Shown: positions 24,954 to 33,031 of the stretch, one piece after another
How positions within the stretch are numbered: the stretch's first letter is position 1
Layout of the letters: each line of letters starts with the position of its first letter
Made by a program: the position numbers and the translations under genes
Source: Desulfonatronospira sp.
GTDB taxonomy: Bacteria > Desulfobacterota > Desulfovibrionia > Desulfovibrionales > Desulfonatronovibrionaceae
Direction of reading: 5' to 3'
NCBI GenBank assembly: GCA_003551155.1
Contig: PUMA01000057.1
Coordinates: 1-45,695 of the forward strand
DNA: 45,695 nt
The notes under the pieces: generated by a model
Databases searched by the model: none
The model's input: the letters and a program-made list of their open reading frames with translations, nothing else
What the model was told of the DNA's origin: nothing

Positions 24954-26126
24954 ATGGCTGAATTTACACGAATCAACAGACTACCGCCCTATGTTTTTGC
25001 CATAGTCAACGAACTCAAGATGCAGCTGCGCCGTCAGGGCGAGGATATAGTGGACCTGGGAATGGGCAATCCTGATCTGGCTACTCCCAGGCACATTGTG
25101 GACAAGCTTGTGGAGGCTGCGGGCAAGGGAGTCAATCACAGGTATTCAGCCTCCAAAGGCATTCCCAACCTGCGCAAGGCCATCTGCGACTGGGACAGAA
25201 GGCGCTATGACGTTCATCTGGACCCGGAATCAGAGGCCATAGCCACCATGGGAGCCAAGGAAGGCCTCTCCCATCTGGCCCTGGCCATGCTCAGCCCCGG
25301 GGACGTGGTTTTTGCCCAGGATCCCACCTATCCCATTCATCCCTACTCGGCCATTATTGCCGGGGCAGACGTGCGCAGGATACCCATCGGTCTGGACCGC
25401 GACTTCTTTGAGGATCTCCTGACCGCCACCAGGCAGACCTGGCCCATGCCCAAACTGCTGATAATCTGCTATCCGCACAATCCTACCACTGCGGTGGTGG
25501 AACAGGGTTTCTTCCAGAAAATCGTGGACTTTGCCAGTGAACACAAACTGTATGTAATTCACGATCTGGCCTATGCTGATCTCTGCTTTGACGGGTACAG
25601 GGCACCCAGTATCCTGGAGATTCCCGGAGCCAAGGACGTAGCGGTGGAGTTCTTTTCCATGTCCAAGAGCTATTCCATGCCCGGATGGCGCATGGGCTTC
25701 TGCTGCGGCAACAAGGCCATGGTTCACGCCCTGACCAGGATAAAGAGCTACCTGGATTACGGCATTTTTCAACCCATTCAGATAGCGTCCATCATCGCTC
25801 TCAACGGTCCTCAGGACTGCGTGCACGAGATCGTGGACATATACAGGGACCGCAGGGATGCCCTGGTGGAGGGTTTGAACCGCATCGGCTGGAGCCTGGA
25901 AAAGCCCAGGGCCACCATGTTTGTCTGGGCCAGGATACCTGAAGAATTCAGCAAAATGGGCTCAGTGGAATTTTCCAAGTTGCTTCTGCAGGAAGGCAAA
26001 GTTGCCGTGTCCCCGGGGCTGGGATTCGGGCATTACGGAGATGACCATGTCCGCTTTGCCCTGGTGGAGAACAGACACCGCATCAACCAGGCTCTCCGGG
26101 GCATAAAGAAGGTGCTGGGAGGATAA
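24954..26126 (+). CDS. AlaC-like class I aminotransferase
   Basis: A 390-aa PLP aminotransferase starting at ATG 24954 ([15 protein letters not shown]) with AGGAG upstream; the track's TTG at 24939 overlaps that ribosome-binding site. The start and the segments [28 protein letters not shown] and [14 protein letters not shown] closely follow E. coli AlaC (YfdZ), the glutamate-pyruvate aminotransferase. The PLP lysine is Lys238 in [12 protein letters not shown]. It is followed two bases later by hom, so a role in aspartate-family amino acid supply is possible; alanine synthesis is the best family-based guess. LL-diaminopimelate aminotransferase, a relative, is an alternative. Length is normal. 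Confidence 0.88.
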   Translation: MAEFTRINRLPPYVFAIVNELKMQLRRQGEDIVDLGMGNPDLATPRHIVDKLVEAAGKGVNHRYSASKGIPNLRKAICDWDRRRYDVHLDPESEAIATMGAKEGLSHLALAMLSPGDVVFAQDPTYPIHPYSAIIAGADVRRIPIGLDRDFFEDLLTATRQTWPMPKLLIICYPHNPTTAVVEQGFFQKIVDFASEHKLYVIHDLAYADLCFDGYRAPSILEIPGAKDVAVEFFSMSKSYSMPGWRMGFCCGNKAMVHALTRIKSYLDYGIFQPIQIASIIALNGPQDCVHEIVDIYRDRRDALVEGLNRIGWSLEKPRATMFVWARIPEEFSKMGSVEFSKLLLQEGKVAVSPGLGFGHYGDDHVRFALVENRHRINQALRGIKKVLGG

Positions 26127-26128
26127 AG

Positions 26129-27427
26129 GTGCAAAAAAAGGTGATCAACCTCGGTCTGGCCGGATTTGGAACAGTGGGCACAGGACTGGCCAGAATCATC
26201 CAGGAGAACAGTAACTGGATCAGGAGAAGACTTGGAAAGGAGCTGAAAATCCTCAAGATCCTGGTCCGGGACCTCGAAAAAAAACGCACTTTTCTTCCCG
26301 GGCCGGAAACAGAAATGACTGCTGATCTTGAAGATCTGGTCCATGATCCGGATGTGGACATTGTGGTGGAACTCATGGGGGGGGTTGAAACAGCCCATGA
26401 GGTGATCACCCGCGCCCTCAGGGAGAAAAAGCACGTGGTCACCGCCAACAAGGCCCTGCTGGCAGAAAGGGGCAACGAGCTCTTCTCTCTGGCTTATGAG
26501 CAGGAAATGGGGCTTTATTACGAAGCAAGCGTGGCCGGGGGCATCCCAGTGGTCCAGACCCTGAAGGAAAGCCTTTCCGGCGACAGGATACGTTCTCTGA
26601 CCGGGATACTTAACGGCACAGCCAATTTCATCCTGACCGAGATGACCCACAAGGGACTGGATTTTGCCACTGCCCTGCAGGCGGCCAAGGACCTGGGATA
26701 TGCAGAGGCAGATCCTTCCCTGGACATTGACGGCATTGACTCTGCTCACAAGCTGGTGATGCTCATCCGTCTGGCCCACGGAAGGGATTATTCCCTGAAT
26801 CTCCTGCCCGTGGAGGGCATTGCCCGGGTCAGGGCCATGGATATATCCCTGGCAGGTGAGTTTGGATACAAGATCAAGCTGATTGCCCAGGTCAGGGAAA
26901 AATCAGGCCATCTCCAGGCCGGGGTTTTTCCGGCCCTTCTTCCTGAGGAACATATTCTGGCTAAGGTTGACGGTCCTTTCAACTCCGTTCTGATCCACGG
27001 CAATGCAGTGGGTCAGGTCATGCTGTACGGTCAGGGGGCAGGAGATCTGCCCACGGGCAGTGCAGTGCTGTCCGATGTCCTGTCCCTGGCCAGGGACAAT
27101 GCAGTGCCCAACAATACCGGATTCCTGGAAAAGATCCTGCCCAAAGCAGACATTGTAAAGCCCGAACTTGCGGTTTCCAGGCACTATTTCCGTTTTACCG
27201 CCCAGGATAAGCCGGGAGTTCTGGCTGCAGTGGCCGGGGTCATGAGCGAACACGACATCAGCATAGCCCAGGTGGTTCAAAAACAGGAACTTCCAGGCGG
27301 AGCAGGAGTACCCATTGTCTTTCTGACCCACAAGGCTCAGCTCAGCGCCGTACGCAGGGCCCTGGAGATTATTGACAGGTTTGATTTTATCACTGCTTCT
27401 GCTGTTCATTACCGGATTCTGGGGTAA
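26129..27427 (+). CDS. hom: Homoserine dehydrogenase with C-terminal ACT domain
   Basis: A 432-aa monofunctional enzyme that reduces aspartate semialdehyde to homoserine. The NAD(P) motif is LAGFGTVGTGLARII; the catalytic domain shows VTANKALLAERG, YYEASVAGGIPVVQTL, LTGILNGTANFIL and AEADPSLDIDGIDSAHKL. A C-terminal ACT domain (about 350-430; KPGVLAAVAGVMSEHDISI) suggests allosteric feedback, probably by threonine. The GTG start at 26129 lies two bases after the aminotransferase stop, and GGAGG lies within the upstream gene. It is followed after 26 bases by the apgM-like gene, the usual order in delta-proteobacteria. Confidence 0.96.
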   Translation: MQKKVINLGLAGFGTVGTGLARIIQENSNWIRRRLGKELKILKILVRDLEKKRTFLPGPETEMTADLEDLVHDPDVDIVVELMGGVETAHEVITRALREKKHVVTANKALLAERGNELFSLAYEQEMGLYYEASVAGGIPVVQTLKESLSGDRIRSLTGILNGTANFILTEMTHKGLDFATALQAAKDLGYAEADPSLDIDGIDSAHKLVMLIRLAHGRDYSLNLLPVEGIARVRAMDISLAGEFGYKIKLIAQVREKSGHLQAGVFPALLPEEHILAKVDGPFNSVLIHGNAVGQVMLYGQGAGDLPTGSAVLSDVLSLARDNAVPNNTGFLEKILPKADIVKPELAVSRHYFRFTAQDKPGVLAAVAGVMSEHDISIAQVVQKQELPGGAGVPIVFLTHKAQLSAVRRALEIIDRFDFITASAVHYRILG

Positions 27428-27453
27428 CCTGACAGTTTTCATGGGGGAGTGTA

Positions 27454-28647
27454 ATGACCAAGGTCGTGTTGCTGGTGGCTGACGGAATGGGGGACTGGCC
27501 TCTGGAGGAGCTGGACGGAAAAACCCCCCTGGAGGCGGCCTACACCCCAGGCATGGACTTCCTGGCCCCGGTCTCCAGAACGGGACTGTGTCAGACTATT
27601 CCCGGACACATGCCCCCGGGATCGGACATAGCCAACATGAGCCTTCTGGGTTATGATCCGGCCAGATACCACACCGGCCGAGGACCCATCGAGGCAGTGG
27701 CCATGGGTCTTGAAACGGCTGAAGACGATCTTATCTGGCGCTGCAATCTGGTAAGCTTAAGCGGGCTGTCGTCGGCAGGAAAAATGCTGGATTATGCAGC
27801 CGGCCACATCCCTACCAGGGAGGCTGTAGAACTTATCAGACTTTTGCAGGAGATGCTCATCGGTTCAGAGTTCTTTTTTTATCCGGGAGTGCAGTACCGC
27901 CATATACTTATTCAGAAGAAAGGCCTTGTTACCGGTGCTGCCGGGCTGAACATAACGCCTCCGCACGACCTTCTGGACCGGAACATTGCCAGGGACATTG
28001 AAGCCTATAAGTCTTATCCTCCCCTCTGGGAGATTGTCCGGGAGGCTGCACGGATTCTGCAGCGGGAAGAAAACAAAACAAGGGCCGGGTTTATCTGGCC
28101 CTGGGGCCAGGGAGGACCCTTAAGGCTGCCGGAGTTTTCTGAAAGGTTTTTCATGCATGGAGCAGTGATTTCCGCAGTGGATCTGATCAAGGGGCTGGGC
28201 AGGGCTGCAGGCCTGAAAGCAATAGATGTACCGGGGGCAACCGGGCTTCTTGACACCAATTACCAGGGGAAACTCAATGCTGCCAAATCTTTTCTGCAGG
28301 CCGGGGATTTTCTGCTGGTTCACCTGGAAGCCCCGGATGAATGCGGACATATGGGTCGTGTTCAGGACAAGGTGGAGGCCATTGCCCGTTTTGACCGGCA
28401 TATTGTCATTCCTCTGCTGGAATACCTGCAGGGCACGGACTTTATCATGATAGTCTGCTGCGACCATCTGACCCCCATAAAGCTGCGCACCCATACCCCG
28501 GACCCGGTGCCTTTCCTGGTGTACAACAGCAGAAAAAAGGCTTCAGGTCCAGGAGCGTTCTCTGAAAATGAGGCCGCCAGGACCGGTCTCTTCCTGAAAA
28601 GGGGCTTTGATCTTCTGCCTTATGCCCTGGATCGGATAAAAATATGA
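27454..28647 (+). CDS. ApgM-like alkaline-phosphatase-fold protein; proposed homoserine kinase
   Basis: A 397-aa member of the archaeal-type cofactor-independent phosphoglycerate mutase family. Metal-binding and active-site segments are LVADGMGDWPLEEL, GSDIANMSLLGYDP (with the nucleophile-type serine), LVHLEAPDECGHMG and VCCDHLTP. A subgroup of this family found beside hom/thrC genes in genomes without ThrB has been proposed to be a non-orthologous homoserine kinase (I recall a TIGRFAM of that name). The position directly after hom, and the absence of any GHMP-type thrB in the window, fit that proposal. A glycolytic mutase role is the alternative. A strong GGGGGAG ribosome-binding site precedes ATG 27454. 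Confidence 0.85.
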   Translation: MTKVVLLVADGMGDWPLEELDGKTPLEAAYTPGMDFLAPVSRTGLCQTIPGHMPPGSDIANMSLLGYDPARYHTGRGPIEAVAMGLETAEDDLIWRCNLVSLSGLSSAGKMLDYAAGHIPTREAVELIRLLQEMLIGSEFFFYPGVQYRHILIQKKGLVTGAAGLNITPPHDLLDRNIARDIEAYKSYPPLWEIVREAARILQREENKTRAGFIWPWGQGGPLRLPEFSERFFMHGAVISAVDLIKGLGRAAGLKAIDVPGATGLLDTNYQGKLNAAKSFLQAGDFLLVHLEAPDECGHMGRVQDKVEAIARFDRHIVIPLLEYLQGTDFIMIVCCDHLTPIKLRTHTPDPVPFLVYNSRKKASGPGAFSENEAARTGLFLKRGFDLLPYALDRIKI

Positions 28648-29066
28648 TCAGGCCCGCTTTAGAGTTTCCAGTTCCCCAGACTCTTCATCCTCACCGGGTT
28701 TCCTATGGAGAGACTGACGCCATGGGCGTGGTGTACTACGCCAACTACCTGCACTGGTTCGAAATGGCCAGGAGCACCTATATCCGGGAACGAGGGATCA
28801 GCTACAATGAAATCGAGGCCGGGGGGACCTTTCTTCCGGTCACCGAGGCCTGGTGCCGGTATCTGGCTCCATGCGGTTTTGATGACCTGGTCTTTATCCG
28901 GGCCGGGATAAGCAAGTGGGGCCGGGCATCTTTTGTGTTTACGTACGAGGTGCTGAATGACGTGCAGGATCAGGTTCTGACCCTGGGCCGGACCAGCCAT
29001 GTATGCATGAGCCGGGAGGGAAGGCCGGTCCGTGTGCCAGCCTGGCTCAGGAAGATGTGCTCTTGA
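28644..29066 (+). CDS. Hotdog-fold acyl-CoA thioesterase (YbgC/4HBT family)
   Basis: A 140-aa single hotdog domain. YGETDAMGVVYYANYLHWFE is the 4-hydroxybenzoyl-CoA thioesterase/YbgC signature, with the Asp as likely catalytic residue. The following helix (RSTYIRERGISYNEIE) and strand region match the fold. It probably hydrolyses short acyl-CoA or acyl-ACP thioesters; the substrate is unknown. The start overlaps the apgM-like stop in an ATGA, so it is translationally coupled and is the last gene of the alaC-hom operon. A short basic C-terminus follows. No tol-pal genes, the usual partners of ybgC, are near. Confidence 0.85.
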   Translation: MIRPALEFPVPQTLHPHRVSYGETDAMGVVYYANYLHWFEMARSTYIRERGISYNEIEAGGTFLPVTEAWCRYLAPCGFDDLVFIRAGISKWGRASFVFTYEVLNDVQDQVLTLGRTSHVCMSREGRPVRVPAWLRKMCS

Positions 29067-29258
29067 GCATCAAAGTTTCTGGAATCCTGGATTCAGGGAG
29101 AAAAAGGCATGGCTCGGGTCCTCTGGCACGAATCAGTAAAATACTCTGCACGGAGGCCCCTTCAGAGTCCAGTTGGCCGGTAACGACCTTTCATGTCTAT
29201 GGCTCTTCCTGGGCTGGATTATGCTGACAACAGTCTGCAGAGATTTTGAATTCCCACT

Positions 29259-31871
29259 TTATTCAGGAATGATCTTGAACAGATAGCTCTGATCAGTATT
29301 CAGGTACTGTCTGGCCAGGGCCTGGATCTGTTCAGGCTCCACCTGGCCTGCCCTGTCAATCATTTCTTTTCTGAAATCCAGGTCCAGGCCCTGTACAAGA
29401 AGGTTTGAGGCTTCCTGGGCCCTGCTGGACAGAGTCTGCCGCCCCCGGTGGTATTCCCCGAAGAGCAGGCTGGCGGCCCGGCTTACTTCTGACTTGTCAG
29501 GCGCGGTCTGTTTGAGCGTAGCAATTATTTCTTCAAAACCGGCAAGTGCCTCCTGGGTTCTGTCCTCGAATGTACCGATGTAAAGGGCCAGAAAACCTGT
29601 CTCCGGGGTCTGCCACAGAAGTGAAGTTACTGAGTAGGCCAGGCCCTGCCTGTCCCGCAGCTCACGAAACAATAGCCCCCCTTGACCGGCCAGGACCTTG
29701 TTCAATACTTCCAGTCCTGCAGCATGTTCATGTTTTTTGCCCGCCACAGGGAAGACCTTGAGGATATGGGCCTGGACCCTGTCCTTAAGATACACCTGCT
29801 TCACTTTCTCCCCGGACCAGGAAACTTTGGGCAGAGGGGCTGGATCACCGGTTTCCATCTGCTCCAGCTCTCTGACCAGCTGGTTTAATTCTTTTTTGTC
29901 CACCTGTCCGCTAACAGCCAGAACAAAGGGCTTCTTCCTCTGGGTCTGCCAGAAATCTTTAATTTCATCCGTAGAGACCTGCTGCACATATTCCTCTCGG
30001 CCCAGGTGAAGATAGCTGTAGGGACCCGAGTCAAAGAGAAACGGAAAAAGATGGCGAAAGGCGAAGCCCATGGGACGGTCTTCCTGCTCCCTGATGGAGG
30101 AGATCTGGTTGGCTGCAGCCCTGTGCACCTCTTCTGCTGAGAAGGCCGGCCCGGTAATCACTTCCTGGATAAGGGAGTACATGTCACTGCTGTAATTGAC
30201 AGGGAAACGGGCGCTGAGGCTGAAGCTGTTCCGGCCCGCTGAAGCTCCCAGGATTGCTGCCCTGTCTTTTAAAAACTCCTGGATCTGGGAGTAGGATCTG
30301 TCTTTAGTTTCCCTGGTCAGGGCGGAGGCTGCCAGCTGGGGCAGGCCCTGCTGCTCCTTATGGATCAGCCTGTTGCTTCCCGGCCAGGATATGTGCAGAG
30401 CAGTATAGGGCAGGTGCTCATCGGGCAGAATCACGAGTTTGCTGCTTTTTCCCACGTCCCTGACCAGAGTTTCAGTTACCCTGTGCACCTCAGGCTCTTC
30501 TTTCTCCCGGGCGCAAGGTTCAAGCTCCTGCTGCCAATGGAGGATTTCCTGTTTTACCGGGATCTGCTCCGGCAGCAGAATTGAGGCCGAGGCCTTTTCC
30601 ATGCACAGAAATCCGTCTATGAGTCTCTGGAGATCATCTCTGGATATACGCCTGAGTTCGTGCAGGTAGCGATCCTGGGCCCGGACGTCATTCTTCAGGA
30701 GCAGGTCGAAGCCAAGCCTGGAAGACTTGGCCCCCAGAGTTTCCTTTGAGCGGTAGATCCTTTCTTCCAGGGAGATTCTGGCCCGCTCCAGCTGGTCGCT
30801 GCTGAATGTGGATGCATCAAGTTCCTTTAAGGTGGCTGTGAATTGCTCCCAGAAGGATTTAAGCTCGTCAGGGCTCAGCTGGATATAAAAATAAAGCATT
30901 CCGGTTCGATCCAGGCTTAGAGCCCTGGCGGAGATTTCGTCCACCATGCCTTTTTCGTATTTGAACTTGCGGTAGAGCAGAGAGGTGCTGTCTCCACCCA
31001 GCAGATGTGCCAGTACATCAAAAGCCGTGGCCTCGGGCGAGCCAAGGTCTGGAATGGGCAGGGCCAGGGCCATGTAAGCCTTTTGCCAGGGTCCGTGCAT
31101 GATGCGCAGAGGTTCCTCGCTTCTTTCAGGGATGCCCAGGGGCCCTGGCGCGGCCATGGTGGTCCTGTTGGCAATATTACCGAAAAGCTCCTGGGATTTT
31201 TCCAGGACATCCCGGGTTTCTACATTGCCGCTTACAGACAAAACCATGGACCGGGGCTGGTACAGGCTGTCCATGTAATCCCTGAGATCCTCCGGGGTCA
31301 TGGCCTGAACAGTGTCAGGATAGCCCAGGATGGGATGGACATAGGGCTTGCCGGCCCAGACCTGGGACTGAATCATATTAAAGAGCCTGCTGCCCGGATT
31401 GTCCATGGCTCTCTGGATTTCGGCCAGGACCACCTGTTTCTCCATCTTGAACTCATTTGCCTCCAGGCTTGCTCCAAACACCATGTCCTGCAGCACATCC
31501 AGCCCCAGATGGAGTTTTTGTGCGGGCAGATCAACAGTGTATACTGTATAGTCGAAGCTTGTTCCTGCGTTCAGGCTGCCTCCAGCTTCCTCGATTTCCC
31601 GTGCAGCCTCTCCAGGGGCTCGTTTTTCACTTCCCTTGAAGACCATGTGCTCCAGAAAGTGACTTATACCTTCCTGTCCCGGCGGTTCATGACTGGAGCC
31701 GGCCCGGATATACAGGCGCAGGGAAACCAGGGGAAACCTGGAATCCTCATCCACAACGACCCGCATTCCGTTGTGCAGGGTATATACTTTTTGTTCATCT
31801 GCCATTGAAGGTCCTGTGTTAAGAATGAGGGAGGTAGACAATATGATTAAAAATGGAATAAACCTGAACAC
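29259..31871 (-). CDS. Periplasmic M16-family zinc metallopeptidase
   Basis: An 870-aa secreted protein of the insulinase/pitrilysin family. The N-terminus is a Sec signal peptide (FRFIPFLIILSTSLILNTGPSMA). The inverted zinc motif HFLEH (71-75) is in the first domain, with the downstream acidic residue expected near EFKMEKQVVLAEI. The second half has the inactive M16_C domains, including the R/Y-containing segment RELRDRQGLAYSVTSL. Such proteins degrade peptides in the periplasm. The full two-module length fits one chain carrying both halves, whereas many bacteria use pairs of about 450 aa. GTG start 31871 has GGAG upstream. The gene stands alone, diverging from the selenoprotein gene. Confidence 0.92.
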   Translation of the reverse strand: MFRFIPFLIILSTSLILNTGPSMADEQKVYTLHNGMRVVVDEDSRFPLVSLRLYIRAGSSHEPPGQEGISHFLEHMVFKGSEKRAPGEAAREIEEAGGSLNAGTSFDYTVYTVDLPAQKLHLGLDVLQDMVFGASLEANEFKMEKQVVLAEIQRAMDNPGSRLFNMIQSQVWAGKPYVHPILGYPDTVQAMTPEDLRDYMDSLYQPRSMVLSVSGNVETRDVLEKSQELFGNIANRTTMAAPGPLGIPERSEEPLRIMHGPWQKAYMALALPIPDLGSPEATAFDVLAHLLGGDSTSLLYRKFKYEKGMVDEISARALSLDRTGMLYFYIQLSPDELKSFWEQFTATLKELDASTFSSDQLERARISLEERIYRSKETLGAKSSRLGFDLLLKNDVRAQDRYLHELRRISRDDLQRLIDGFLCMEKASASILLPEQIPVKQEILHWQQELEPCAREKEEPEVHRVTETLVRDVGKSSKLVILPDEHLPYTALHISWPGSNRLIHKEQQGLPQLAASALTRETKDRSYSQIQEFLKDRAAILGASAGRNSFSLSARFPVNYSSDMYSLIQEVITGPAFSAEEVHRAAANQISSIREQEDRPMGFAFRHLFPFLFDSGPYSYLHLGREEYVQQVSTDEIKDFWQTQRKKPFVLAVSGQVDKKELNQLVRELEQMETGDPAPLPKVSWSGEKVKQVYLKDRVQAHILKVFPVAGKKHEHAAGLEVLNKVLAGQGGLLFRELRDRQGLAYSVTSLLWQTPETGFLALYIGTFEDRTQEALAGFEEIIATLKQTAPDKSEVSRAASLLFGEYHRGRQTLSSRAQEASNLLVQGLDLDFRKEMIDRAGQVEPEQIQALARQYLNTDQSYLFKIIPE

Positions 31872-32337
31872 GCTATTCTCTCCGGTTTTTTATAATCTGT
31901 TTACCAGGAACGGTCCGTCGAAAACATCTTGATGGCTCAGGGTAAGTTTTAAGTCATGTTCAGCGCTGAGTGCGTCCGATTACCGGTTTATCTGCTGAAA
32001 ATCAGGAGAGCCTGTCACCAGACAGTCTTCCGGAAGGTGTTTTTCGAAGATGCAGACACCTTACTACCCTGAACCCAAGGTTTAAAATCCAGTTGCTCAA
32101 TCAGGTTAATATCTGTATGCAATATTTAAAAATGAACATATCGGCTTTACGCTGTCTTGACCTCACTAGTAACACTGGAAATTCAAGCAGCTGAGCCTAA
32201 AATGCAGTCCCAATCTTTTTTAAAATAGTCTTAATGATCAAACCTGGCAAGACTGGAAAGTCTTTTTTTGTCTTAACCCGGGAAAAATATTCCAGAAGGC
32301 GCATGGATGCATGCGCCCTGATATCAGCACCGGAGCA
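31872..32337. other. Divergent intergenic region with an orphan plus-strand terminator
   Basis: No ORF here is supported. On the plus strand AAGACT-GGAA-AGTCTT followed by TTTTT (32249-32269) looks like a rho-independent terminator although no plus-strand gene precedes it. Weak promoter candidates are TTGCTC-N17-TATGCA (32093-32121) and TTGACC-N17-AATTCA (32157-32185). They would give RNAs of about 80-140 bases ending at the hairpin. It may be a small RNA or a leader/attenuator for the selenoprotein gene. Another 7-bp stem, AAGGTGT...ACACCTT, lies at about 32034-32064. Confidence 0.45.
32298..32317 (+). promoter_or_regulatory. Leader hairpin upstream of the selenoprotein gene
   Basis: GGCGCATG-GATG-CATGCGCC is a perfect 8-bp GC-rich stem 20 bases before ATG 32338. 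It lies just upstream of the CGGAG ribosome-binding site. It might protect the mRNA or regulate translation initiation. Confidence 0.5.
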
Positions 32338-32904
32338 ATGAACATCATGCTTGGAGCATTTGACCTCACAGGAAAGCCTGCCGTTGACTTTGTCCTGAAG
32401 GACAGCCAGGGCCGCGAACACAGGCTGCAGGATTATCTGGGGCGGTGGCTGCTTATGGTATTTCATCGCCACCTGGGATGACTGGCCTGCCAGCGGCACC
32501 TCCTGCAGTTGCAGGAGCAGGAAAAGTTTCTGGAAGAACTGAACGTTCAGATAGCTGTGGTTACCTTTGAGGCGGGTTTTCTGGCCAGGGCCTACGCAGA
32601 GGATGCCGGGCTCAAGTGGCCTCTGCTGGTGGATGAGGACCGCTTTCTTTACCATGGCTATGGGATGCTCAAGGCCAGCTTTCTGGAGCTTGTGGGTCCT
32701 GCTACCTGGTGGGTATATCTCAAGGAAATCCTGTGGGGCAAGTGGCCTAAAAAAGCCTCGGGCGACGTTTCCCAGCGCGGAGGAGACGTGCTCATCGATC
32801 CCGATGGCGTGGTCCGCCTGCATCATATAGGCAGAAGCCCGGCGGACAGACCCGCAGTCAAGTCCATTCTGGAGACAGTCCAAGGTTCGGCCCGGAAGTC
32901 ATAG
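32338..32904 (+). CDS. Peroxiredoxin/SelL-like selenoprotein with U-x-x-C motif (in-frame UGA)
   Basis: The track shows only the part after 32509. The frame is open from ATG 32338 (GGAG upstream) through one UGA at 32479-32481 to the TAG at 32902-32904. Reading UGA as Sec gives 188 aa. The N-terminus (GAFDLTGKPAVDFVLKDSQG...LGRWLLMVFHRHLG-U-LAC-QRHL) is a thioredoxin-fold AhpC/TSA-like domain with Sec48 in a U-x-x-C redox motif. The C-terminal part (GPATWWVYLKEIL, GGDVLIDPDGVVRLHH) resembles what I recall as SelL-related or peroxiredoxin-like redox proteins. A SECIS-like hairpin follows the UGA. fdhA shows that the genome decodes UGA as Sec. No signal peptide, so cytoplasmic. Probable role: reduction of peroxides or disulfides. 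A sigma-54 two-component system follows. Confidence 0.85.
32479..32517 (+). promoter_or_regulatory. SECIS-like hairpin of the peroxiredoxin-like gene
   Basis: After UGA 32479-32481 and 18 bases comes a perfect 7-bp stem CUCCUGC-AGUU-GCAGGAG (32500-32517). The tetraloop contains G at its second position and lies 25 bases from the UGA, both within the described limits for bacterial SECIS elements. Confidence 0.7.
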
Positions 32905-33031
32905 ATGTCCAGCACTTGTCCGCATTATTCGGGATTTCCTTTTGTCCTTCCCCTGATTTACATGCCCTTTGATTTGCCCTAAAATAATTATTGTTAAAAC
33001 ATAATTTTTTGAATCCCGTCCGGAGACATTA

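Noticed and set aside
32479-32481. UGA as an inactivating nonsense mutation (pseudogene)
   Set aside because: A redox-motif position, a SECIS-type hairpin and intact reading on both sides favour recoding, though resequencing would settle it.
32197-32883. 228-aa minus-strand ORF
   Set aside because: Antisense to the recoded selenoprotein and its leader; the plus frame has clear redox-fold similarity.
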